From Drosophila persimilis (lineage: Eukaryota > Arthropoda > Insecta > Diptera > Drosophilidae), in the NCBI RefSeq assembly GCF_003286085.1, contig NW_020825324.1, positions 2,356,001-2,420,000 of the forward strand: a stretch of DNA of 64,000 bases, read 5' to 3'. Under the pieces are notes generated by a model. The model did no database searches. It was not told where the DNA came from and saw nothing but the letters and a program-made list of their open reading frames with translations. Positions within the stretch are counted from its first letter, which is position 1. Every line of letters starts with the position of its first letter. Below, in pieces: positions 53,360-64,000 of the stretch. A program made the position numbers and the translations under genes.

Positions 53360-56300
53360 TCGGCGCGGCCCTCGGATCGGTTTACTTTGATCTGCTTTCG
53401 AGCTGCTTCCTTCTTTCTCTTTTCTCTCCTTTCTCTGCCTTTTATCAGTCTACAGTGCGGGCTGAAGCTGCTGCTGGAGGGCGCTTATCGACTGGCAAGT
53501 GTTTTGTTCATTCATCCGTAAATCCTTATCTCTAGACCGACAAAAACAATAAGCAAAACCGAAAGAAACTATATCAAAAATTGATTGATTTTGGCACTAC
53601 AGCACAGAACTGAATGAAACAGGGCGGACAGAGTGGAACAAAGTGGAACCGAGTGGAACAGAACGGAAGAGGATAGCGTGGAGGCTGTGTCCATTTGATG
53701 CCGCTGCCTACTTTGAGGCGCTGCCAACTCCCGCCGTTCCGACTCTTTCCCTATCTGGTGCTCGTTCCGACAAATTAGTCACAAAAATTATCACTGGAAT
53801 TAGTTGCTGTTCCGAGCATGCCTCGTATAGATGATCTCTGTGCTCTCCGTTTTGCACTACACTTTGTTGTTATACATTTGTGTACATAGATATGTACATG
53901 TGTTCTTATTTACTATTTGGTTTGTGGGCTGGATTGCTTTTGGTTCTTCTGCGGATCACTGGACCGGGGACGGGCCCCCTTTTCTTGTTTTTGCTTTTCC
54001 GAATAACACCAGCAAAGATACTCGAAATTCTGGAATAGCTTTCAAATCTTTTTTCAAATATTGCTTAGAGTTTGCCGGGAATATGCTGAGCGTTTCGGGG
54101 ATATTCTTGAATCATTTGGATCGGTTTTGGTTTCAGCTTCGAACACTTTTCAGTTCACTTTTCAAAGTTGCAATTTTGGCGCGTTTTTTTTTTTTTAATT
54201 TAACTGTTTCTACTCACTTACACACACAGACACGGAAAGAGTGCTGCTCCCTCTTCATGAAATAGTTGTTAAAAAAAAGAGATCGATCACACAACTACGG
54301 ATATCTGGGCGGGCACACGAGCATGTGTGGGTGGGTCGAGCAGGTGCGCTCGCGGGTCGTACTAAATCGTTACTGACACTTCATGTGGCCGCCAGCGCGA
54401 CTTAACCCGTGGAACGGAACGGAACGGACCAGTCGAGGCGGCAGTCGGTGGGAGCAGCAGCAACAGCAGCAGAGCCGAGGCCCGAGACCCGAGACCCGAG
54501 GCCCGAGCTCAGAAAATAAAGAAGTGGAAACAAAAAGAATCGCTCGCTCGCTCGCTCTCTCGCTGGATTTGAATTCAGCAATTGCCGTTGTTGTTGGCTC
54601 TCTTGCGCTCGTGGTCGTGTTCTCTCTTTCGCTTGCGCTCAGCTGGCGCTGCGGAGAGCAGCGTCCAATCGGCTGGCCGTCCGGCTTGCGCCGCCTACTC
54701 GCTGATTGGCCGCCCGCTGTGTAGGTCAGGGTGGTGGCATGTGGCATGTGCCACAGGCACAGGTACCGCGACTACAGCCCGCCATCCCATTGGGTGGAGA
54801 CTGGCCACAGGGCAAGCTGCAGCCCGTCAATTGGCCCTGGTCGTGCGATTTTAGCCGGGGGTCCAATGGACGCTCTTATGCGTTCACTTTTCTCTTTGCT
54901 CTCTTCGGGTTTATGCTGAGCCATCTTAAGAGAGCTCTTCCCCAAAACTCTGCCTCATAAAAGTCATAATTTTAAGTTTTCCCCCATGGCACAACTACAC
55001 TACACTACTGTGCCATTTTGTCCTATGACCATTTTAAATACATATGTTCATATGTACGCATGAAGAACTATTTATATCAGGCAAACTTTTATCGGCACGT
55101 AAATATATCTAAATTGAAATTTAAAACTCGTATTATTTCTAGAAAATATAAACAAACAGAAACAGGTTTTACTTTTGAATTCTTCGCAAGTGCTCCATGT
55201 GTGTCGGGATCTACTCGTTTTTTTAGTGAGAGCGATAACAGGCGCTATCACTGCGGTCAAGTCGAGTCGAGTCGGTGCCTGCGGTTGAAGTAAAAAATAT
55301 GTGACTGAACCTATGAACCTTATCTAAAAACCTCAAAACAAAGCCATCCAAATCTTTGGAAACACTTTATTTTTTGTTGTTTTTTTTTTAATTTAAATTA
55401 ATTGCAAGCAATAGCCTTGTGAGTTACACAAAGATATTATTTGTGTAAGTGTATAATCCACTAAATGATAATTATAATTTATTTAATTTTAAAATATTAT
55501 TTTATTCCATATAACTGTTTTCCATCTGCTCCATACCGCACACTCCGTTATGGCATCTCTGGGATTCCAGTTCCAAGTGATTCCATCAGATCGTGTTTCT
55601 TCATTTTAGTGGACATTATCATTTTCTATGACTCGTCGTTTTCGGGTTTCTTGTATCTTCATAATTTCAGATGCCACAGATTTTTGCTGTTTGTGGGGGC
55701 GGTAGGTGTTAGGTGCACATGATGTACATACATATGTATATACGGATATGCATATATATATGATCATATTTATTTATGGCGATTTCCATTTAACTTTGAC
55801 GTCAAACCCTATTCAAATAAAAAGTTAATTACTTCCTTTTATTATTATCTTCTGTAAGAAATATTATTCTTGGGAAAAGGTCTTCCACAAAAGTCTCTCT
55901 AACATATTTTAACTATCTAAAAAAATTCCTTACCTTCGTCAGATGCCTCCGCTGACTAAATAAAAAATAAAAATAAACAGGAAACGTTTTCCATTCAATA
56001 CAAATATATATAACGAACACTCTATAATTCATTTATTTGGATACAAAATGTTATAAGATAGTCCAACCCAATTAGCTGAGCTTTACAATTTTTTAACCCA
56101 AGCTCAAATCCCGCTTCTGATTTTAGTAACTTAACGTAACGGTCGTATTTTGGGTCATAGTCATATCATTGAAACCGTAAGTTTGATTGTTGCTGAATAT
56201 GCGCTGTATAGTAGAATATAGTAACTGCTATGCCTGACTGCTAGAAAAAATCAGAAAAGCAATGATTCTGCCCAGACTGCCCCAAAAATGGATATGGGCT

Positions 56301-56767
56301 TCCTGGATTCTTGGGTTGGTACTGGAAAAATATCCTGAAAAGAAGCTAACTCCCACGATTCATAAAATGTTGGCTCATGGTCAAGTTTTTATTGAACTTC
56401 AGATCTTCCAAGTGAATTAACTTCACAATAAAAAACTCTGAGAGCTTGGAATTCTCCATCAAGTTTTCATTCGCCCCACTATATCTTCATCCATTGAAAC
56501 GTGGCCAGCAATGGATCCGCATAATGTAAAAAAAAAACTCTCAATTCGTCTGCTGTAACGTATTTTCGATTTAATAGTGATTAGACTTTCTTTTACCGCG
56601 AAGGCCCAATTGGAAAAAGCATGCAGTGAGAGTGAGAGAAATGTATGCGTTAGATTGGCTTTCCAATTGAGCTGTGACATTAGCCATACCACTATACAAT
56701 ATACAGTTAATAAACAGAATTTGCAAACAGCATTAATATATCTCGGTCGCAGCAACCACTGTTTAAA
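53360..56767 (-). other. Upstream region of lozenge (5' UTR, promoter and intergenic)
   Basis: The part next to 53360 must hold the lz 5' UTR and promoter; I cannot place the start site with confidence. A cluster of CGCTCGCT/CTCTCG (54538-54563) gives GAGA-type motifs on the minus strand. From about 55300 leftward of MROH1 the DNA becomes very A/T-rich with no genes seen. Confidence 0.45.
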
Positions 56768-56838
56768 TTGAGGGGGGCTAGGTGGGTTAAGTTAGTTCAG
56801 TCTTGAACGTTTCAGATCACGGACAGAGAACGGTTAAC

Positions 56839-56882
56839 CAGGGTGACCGTTTATGGTACTTTTAATACTTTTCGGTATTTTT
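56839..56882 (+). promoter_or_regulatory. Motif 1-like and motif 6 core-promoter pair upstream of MROH1
   Basis: CAGGGTGACCG (56839-56849) is one base from the motif 1/M1BP consensus (YAGTGTGACCR), and TTCGGTATTTTT (56871-56882) matches motif 6 (KTYRGTATWTTT). These two motifs often occur together in fly housekeeping promoters. The pair lies about 570 bp before the MROH1 ATG, so a 5' UTR of that size or an untranslated first exon would be needed. Confidence 0.35.
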
Positions 56883-57449
56883 TTAGGTCAAAATAGAACC
56901 GTATATTTACTTAATTATTTAAATGTAACTTTCAGGCAAAATCGAATAAAAACATGTATCTAAATTAAGCCAGTCAAGTAGAAAATTTATTCACTAATCG
57001 GATAAAACTATGTGGGCATAAGTAAATTGTCTATTTAGCTAGTAATATTCGATGGAAGATCAAAAACGAGGAATATGATTTCCAATTCATGACGGAGAAC
57101 GATTAACCTATTATAAGCCAAGGGGGTGTTTCAATTTTCCACCGAAAACAATGAAAATGTAATATATTTAGCGCAGTTCAGGTGAAAGATATCGTGGTGT
57201 TTTTTGAAGTTCTGAGAAAAAACGATACGAATGTACAAGAAAAATGTACAATCGTTAATATTTTCCGACATTTTCCTCAAGAAGTTGAACTATTTTAATA
57301 GAGGGGGCTTAAGTGGGCTAAGCCGCTGCCACCGCTGTTCTATTCTGTGCTTCCCACCTTCTTCGCATTTACAGTTAAATTCGCGTTGAGCAACTAGAAA
57401 TCTCGGCAAGCTGGAGAAGTGGAAGAGAACACGTAATTCCACTAAGAAG

Positions 57450-60400
57450 ATGGACCCGCGTCACCGGAGTCCTGGCGGCGGCCCAGCAACCCCAGCCGGA
57501 GACGGAGCCAACAAGTCAGCTGCTGGCAGTGCGGGTGGTGCTGCTGGTGCCTCGCAATCGGGTGCAGCATCGCCCCCAGTTGATAAGCCAACGGTTCTGG
57601 AAGGTAATTCGCTATAAACAAAGGCCTGTGAGAATCTCTGGCATGACACAGACTTGTGCGCTAGGCACTGGGCGTTTTTTCATGGTGTTATTGTGGTTAT
57701 TGTGCCCTGGAGCTATGTATGCTGTTTAATGTTGGTGTGGGGGATGGTACGTGGTGGGTTAACCCCCGTCCTGGTCCTGGGCTATAAATACAACTACGCA
57801 TTATCTAGGGCGCCAGGACAGTACAGGATAATCACACGCACTGGTGGACTACTTTTGGTGTTTATTTTTAGTGGTGTACTGTTGTGCTGGGGGTGGTGGG
57901 GTATGGATATGACGGGAGAAAATGGAATTGTTATCTGCTATTCTGTATAGGCATTCTGGTGTGTGTGTGTGTGTGTCCACCAGACCTGTTGACTGTCTCG
58001 CTCCTCTCCCGCAGCTAGCACACTGATGAAATTGGAGCAGTTGAAGCCATAGAGAAGCATCTCCATAACCTTTGGAGCCGACAACAACAACAGCCAGTAT
58101 TTCACAATAACACCCACAAATTGTATTTGTATTTGCATTCCCCGCTGCTGTGATTCATTGCGGGTGTACATATGTGTGCGTGCTTGTGTGCATGTGTGTG
58201 TGTGTGTGGTTGTACTTTCCTCACTAGTGCACTAGTGGAACGGAACGAAACACCAGTGGGGGCTGTGGACTGTGGGCCGTGGGGCATACTTGACTTTGAA
58301 CCAGATAGATTCCCGTTCCCGTTGAATGAATGATACGCCTTTCTTTGTCTCTAATCACGTTCCCGCCCGGATCAGGTGTGCTCCACAATATATTCGACGG
58401 ACTGACGGATAAAGATGAGCAGGTGCGGGGAGCCATGCAGCAGGCGATAGTCAAGATACTAGAGACGCACCCGGAGCGCGCCACCGACATCCTCGGAGAG
58501 TACCGCGCAGAGCACCCCAAGATGAACGACCAAACAGTCTCCATGCTTTTGGAGTAAGTAGTCCGTCACTGGCCCACTGGCCTGCCTGCTTGCTAATAAT
58601 CCTGCCATTTCTATCCTTTCCTGCAGCTGTATACGACGCGTGGTGGGGGCGGATACAACACTGCCGCGTGCGGCTAGCCAGAAACTGATTGCCCTGGCCC
58701 TGCAGGAGCTGACGCGGAGTACGGAGCACGTACCGCTCATTCAGAATCCCGCCCTGCGCATTCTTGTGGCCATCGGCAGGAGCGGACCAGAGGGCTGTGC
58801 CCTTGTAATGGAGGCGCTGCAAGCTCAAACCGGGGGGCCTGAGGGTGTGCCCCACTTTATGTTGATGCAGTGCCTGGGCCAGTTGGCTACAGAGAATCCG
58901 GGAGGCGTGGTGCCACACATCAAGGCGATCCTGTCGCGCTGTCTGCCGCACCTGGGAGGGATACGGCAGGACCACATCAAGCAGGCGCACGCCTATGCCA
59001 TTGGTCGCTTCAGCGAGGCGGTGCTGGAGGAGGAGCAGCAGCAGGGACAGGGACAGGACACGGATGAGCAGCAGGACGAGACGGCCATCAGCTGCTCCAC
59101 AGAGATAAGTGTGGCCTACGACGTGCTATTCAATCAATGGCTCCACTCGCGGGAGCCAAAAGTGTGCGTGGAGATCCTCCAGGCGCTCTCCAGCATGTAT
59201 CCGCTCTTGCCACGAGACCGCATCCAGGACCAGGCCGCGCGCCTGGTGCCCCAGATCTTGGCCCTGTACCGCCGCAGTGTGGACCGCAACGCGGTGACAC
59301 AGTTCCTGTGCTCGGTGCTCAAGACGAACCTCGCACTGCACGCCCAAGTACTGGACGGGATTATAGATGCACTCGTGTCGCATCTGTTCGACCTGGTCTG
59401 TGTCTACCCCGACTACGAGAAGCCGCAGACGGTGAAGGGCCATTACGAGGTGCTGCGCTGCTTCCACCTGCTGGCCGGCCATCCCGCATACTCGGCCAAG
59501 ATCATGGACACGCTGATCATCCACCTGCGGAACAACAGTGAGCGGGAGCGCATCAAGTCCCTGCTCATCCTCACCCACTTCCTAAACACCTGCTCCGGCC
59601 ACATTGAGAGTCGCCTGCCAGCCACCATCGAGTGCCTCAAGCAGCTCATCCTCAGCGAGCGCAGCGTCAAGATGAAGCTCACCCTGCTGAAGACCATTGT
59701 CGCGCTCGCCCAGAAGTCGCACATCCGGGACAAGGAGTTCGTGTGGTTCGTGGTGCGTCACAGCTGCCGTTACGGCAAGCTCAACCAGGAGCACGGCACC
59801 GCCGAGGAGCACGCCAACCTGGCGCTCAGCTGCGAAAACACCCTCTTTATGCTGGCCTCCACGGTGGGCACCCTCGACGAGCTGCTCAAGCGCGAGCTCC
59901 TCAACTATCTAGTCCTGCTCGACTACACCGACATCTGCGGCAACCTGGCCAAGTGCCTGGCCAGCCTGTTCGCCAAGTCGCCCCACATCGAGTATGACAT
60001 CGCCGGTGACGAGATGACCGCTGAAGCAGCCAATACTGAAACGGTTCCTCCGTCGGGAGCAACAGCGGTGGCGGCCACTGGCCACGATGACCGATCGGTG
60101 GTGAAGCGCGGCAAAGTGATGGTACCCGGCGCGGAGTCGATATATGCCCGCTGCCTGGCCCTTCTGGGTAACCAGCACTGCATCAAGCGCTGCTCGAACA
60201 TCCTCAGCTTTCTGCGCTACTACCACCCGCAGCTGAACCCTGCCCTGGATAAGCTATGGGAGCGCCGCATTCCGGACCTCCTGCTGCACATAAACAAGGA
60301 GAGCGCGTACCGGCAGCAGCTACACGACTTCATCCTGGAGACGAACGAGTTCCTAACCGGCCTCGATGAGCACTTTGCCCAGCGGCTGGCGAACAAGCTC

Positions 60401-63400
60401 GCGGATCAGATGTACCTCTATCCGATGACGCTGCCACACTCCGAGTGGCAGCTGCCGGACGTGAGTGCCGAGCGCGGCATGCTGCTCCAGGCGGTGGCCC
60501 TCACCCTGCTTCAAGTAACGGACGTGGCGTGCATCCATACCAAGATCGACCTGATTGTGACCACTGCCAGGCAGGAGCGTCTCGACAAGCACGTCAAGCA
60601 CGCCGAGTACGAGCGGAAGATCGAGCCGTGCGCCCGCGCTCTCGGCTATATATCCCGCCAGCACCTCGGCCACTTGATCAAGAAGCTGTCGGAGCTGGCG
60701 CAATTGGGGGGACGCAAGCATTCCACGGGCTTCTTCAGCAACCTACACTTCATCAAGGACACCCACAAGGAGCTTGAGAACTACAAGAGCAATCTGCTGG
60801 TGATAAAGGCCTTCGGCCGCATCATGGACGAGGCCGATCCGCTGCAGTCGCTGCAGCACCTCGACGATGACACCATGCTCAGCTTCCTCATGCAGCAGCT
60901 GGCCGGGCACAAGGACCAGACCATCATGTCGGCCATTCTTCAGACGCTGCTTAGCATCTGCAATCAGCTGATCGTGACCAAGGAGCAGCTACCGGCACCA
61001 CTCAAGTATCGTAAGCAGATCATGGAGACGGTCTTCAGCATACCCATCGAGGCGCCCTTCCACGACCTGCCCCTGCTGCCCACAATCCTCAAGCTGGGCA
61101 CGGACTTCATACGCATAGGTACGAACTCCTCTTGAACTTTTACTTTCACTTGATTAACCTCTAACCCTTTCCTGATTGAAGGTGGTCCCGACAGCGAGGA
61201 GTGTGTGGATGGAGGCGTCATATTTGAGATTGCCTGTAAGAACTTCTTCAGCTGTGCCCAGCAGCTCAAGATGAAGTTCGACTCGCAGGAGGAGGACGAG
61301 CGCAACAGCTTTCTTGCGAAGCATCTCAACGAATCTCTGCCGCAGCTGAACGCCCTTGTGCGCGCTATAGTCGAGCTGGATGCCTCGCCAGCCACGCTGG
61401 ACCTCATCATAGGCATCCTCGAAAGCTGGACGCGCGACAGGAACTCGGAGGTGCGCATCTGTGCCAGCCACGTGTTCAACAACACCCTCGACGTGTACAT
61501 CAAGTCGATGCGGATCGGTTGCGAGGCGCCCTCCAAGTTCAACCAGACGGGCCAGATGCTGGGCAAGATTGTGCCCCGATGCATCGACTCGAACGGAACG
61601 GTGCGCCAGGTGTCGGTGGAGATACTGCAGAAGACACTGGAGATAGCCTGCATCTACGAGACGCTGACTATAGCCAGCATCGACAGCAGCGCCGACTGGC
61701 TGAAGGAGATCGAATCCATCAAGGAGCACATCATCACGGACGAGCCGAAGCAGATCTACGACCTGGCCGGCGACATAGCCAAGGTTATAGCCCAGCGTAT
61801 CTCCAGCTTCCAGTATCTGCAGTTCTGGTTAGTAATCCAAGCGCAATGCTTTGCCAATTAGCGTTTGGCTAATTATCGCCGTTTTCTACTTCCACCTTAG
61901 CAAGACCCTGCTGCTGTCGCTGAGGGACCCAGAGCAGAGCTCCACGATCGGGGCCAGTGTCGTGCTGAAGTTTTTCATACAGCAGAAGGGCTCCGAGCTC
62001 TTCCATGCCATTCCCGATCTCGTGAAGGACAGCCTGCTGGCCCTACAACTCTGCGAGGTGCCGCGCGCCAAGTCCGGCGTCCTCAAAGCTCTGGTGGCCC
62101 TTACGAAGCACCATCCTAAGCTGGTCTGCGCCGAGATGCTCAGCCAACCGCTGCCCTACGACGCCCACATGGTCGAGTACTGGCATCTGATCTGCAGCGA
62201 TGCCGACCTGACGGGCCTCATGCTGGACAACTTCTTGCAGTTGCTTAGCGGCGCTTGCCTGCACGAGGGGTCGCAGGAATCGACGCTGGAGCGTCAGCGC
62301 TTGGCTAGTGTCCAGCCATTTGCCATCTTTTGCGCCCTGCACGAGATGTTGCCCTGCAAGGACATACAAGGGGTGAGACTGCACACCCCACCCATCATCC
62401 GAAGGATTCCCTTAACGACGCCTTCTCTTCACTTCTCTTTCAATCCAGCAACTGGATATGCGGTTCGCAGACATGTTCAGCATGCTCCTGACCTCGCTGA
62501 GCAGCTACACTAACCTGGCATCCCCGAATATGCCGGCTAACTCCAGCAGCCCCGGCCAAGTGCAGACGAGCAAGTCAAAGTTCGGTTTCGTGCCCAACAA
62601 GGAGCTTATCAAACTGAATCCCTGCCAGATAGCCCTCGAGACGTTCCAGGTACGAATCCGAAACTGTAGCTTCATTTGGTTGTGTGCTCATCCTGCCCAA
62701 AGGGCATGGCAAACTTTCCTGGTGCAGATACGCAGACAAGCAACGGGTGACTGTTCATCTGTTCGGACTACTGTTGACTTTCTTTTTTCCCTTTCTTTCA
62801 ATAGGCCTTTCTCACCAATCTCGAAATGGAGCAGATCGCCAATGTGCTGACCGTGACAAGCAACCTAGCCAGCAGTGCGGACTGGCACAGCTACATCGAG
62901 CTGCTGACGCCCATGGCCATCGGTCTGGGCCACCAGCTGCAGCTGGGGAGTCCTCAGATGCGTCAGCTGGTGAATTCGTTAAGCAAATACGTGGCCTCAC
63001 CCCACGACGGGCAGCGTGTGGCTGCTGTCGGACTGTTCTCACGTCTGGTACCGCTTAAGCCGGTCGGGGAGCTGGCCAGCTGCGTCATGATGCACCTCGG
63101 GGCAGCTTTAAGCGACCCGAATGCGGTGGTGCGCGGCCTGAGTATCCAGGGAATGGGCTTTGTAGGCCAGTTGGGGGAACACGAGGCGCCGCGGTACGCG
63201 GAGGCGGCTATTGCTGCCCTGCTAAAGGGTGTGGACGATCCCGTAGGCGATTGTCTGATCAACATACCACTGGAGAGCATGCGCGGCTTGTCCACCATCC
63301 TGAGGGCCTTGCCCAGCAGCCGTGTGGAGTCCTTCCATGTCTCTCTGACAATTCGCATCCGGCCATTCTTCGGCAATTACTCACTCGAGATGCGCGAAGC

Positions 63401-64000
63401 GGCGATTATTCTGTTCGGCGACCTGTGCGAGGGCAAGCAGGACGATGGCAGCAGCTCGCCCAGCAGCTCATCGATGGAGGCCCTGCGAGAGCAGCTAATC
63501 GCCAATCTCTTTCCGCTGCTGCTGCACCTCAGCGAGGGCGAAGCGGCCATAGTTAGTGCCTGCCGTGGCACCCTGCAGCGTGTCTGCCGCCTGTTGAATG
63601 CCCCGCGGGTCATGGAGATGGCCCACCAGCAGTTGGGCGAGGAGAATGGCCATCAGCTCAATTACAGCACCTTTGTCGTGGATTTTGTCAAATTGATTGT
63701 GAGTGGAGGGGTTCTTTTCTATTCTCTTCGTTTGTAAAAGCGTATCTTCCGTTCTGTCTGTCGCAGGCTCTGGAGCTGACTGAACACATTCAAGACTTTA
63801 TCGACTCTTGCATGCCCAAGCTGCGCAGTCAGTGGCCTGAGGTGCGAGGAAGTGCCGCCATTGTGATTGGTAAGTGGAGGCGCGGAGGCCAGAACAGGGC
63901 GGATAGGGCGAGCCAGACTAATGAGTGAGTAATCATCGATCGATCTCTTGCAGGCATTCTCCACAATTTTCTAAGCGAGCGCAATGCCCAAACGGAGGCG
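57450..64000 (+). CDS. c11.1: MROH1-type HEAT-repeat protein (fly c11.1 likely), 3' end cut by window
   Basis: Nine exons in phase: 57450-57603, 58376-58553, 58627-61118, 61182-61827, 61901-62372, 62449-62649, 62805-63698, 63767-63869 and 63954 to the window end; 1729 residues so far. The ATG at 57450 (AAGATGG) opens a Gly/Ala/Pro-rich leader of ~50 residues. HEAT-type helices then begin (GVLHNIFDGLTDKDEQVRGA), the start seen in Maestro heat-like repeat proteins. The rest is an alpha-solenoid of HEAT repeats with typical segments such as LLILTHFLNTCSGH, LLKTIVALAQKS and MREAAIILFGDLCEG. There is no catalytic motif. Human MROH1 is about 1640 residues, so most of the protein is here. Family members are reported at lysosomes, but a role in flies is not evident from sequence. 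Short introns (61-76 bp mostly) and G/C-ending codons are typical of a housekeeping gene. Confidence 0.92.
57604..58375 (+). other. MROH1 intron 1
   Basis: The only long intron of this gene in the window. It has GT microsatellites (57957-57976 and 58160-58207) and no nested gene. Confidence 0.6.

Overview
The window is insect nuclear DNA, almost certainly Drosophila. Genes are intron-split with short GT-AG introns, exons carry CAG-coded polyglutamine, and the gene set matches the lozenge neighbourhood of the D. melanogaster X chromosome. The wealth of hexanucleotide tandem repeats and slight differences from D. melanogaster proteins suggest another species, perhaps of the obscura group; that placement is inference. 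There are no bacterial operons, rRNA genes, convincing tRNA genes or CRISPR arrays.

Layout. 308-8679 (+): the last four coding exons of a Gln/Ala-rich gene that begins upstream of the window and whose family I could not name. Its first visible intron holds a dead Tc1-like transposon (780-2427). Its second holds a short interspersed repeat and an intronless gene for a two-helix membrane protein (5443-6348). An open 137-codon frame follows its stop, then a long AU-rich 3' UTR. 12257-16892 (-): seven exons of VWA8, a mitochondrial AAA-ATPase with a von Willebrand A domain (probably fly c12.2). 17238-18072 (+): two exons of the spliceosomal protein CWC15 (fly c12.1), divergent from VWA8 across a 345-bp promoter with two DRE-type boxes. 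18073-34494: about 16 kb with no gene I can defend. 34495-53359 (-): lozenge (lz), a RUNX transcription factor, complete in five coding exons spread over 19 kb. 53360-57449: lz upstream region. 57450-64000 (+): the first nine coding exons of a MROH1-type HEAT-repeat protein (probably fly c11.1), cut off by the window end.

The genes do not form a pathway. VWA8, CWC15 and MROH1 look like housekeeping genes with compact introns. lz is a developmental regulator with long introns and a large non-coding surround likely to hold enhancers. I found no clear new biological system. The best leads are the possible stop-codon readthrough at 8677, the loss of canonical ATPase residues and of a central segment in fly VWA8, the nested two-helix membrane protein gene, a four-copy interspersed repeat, and hexanucleotide repeats that have expanded into Lozenge as dipeptide repeats.
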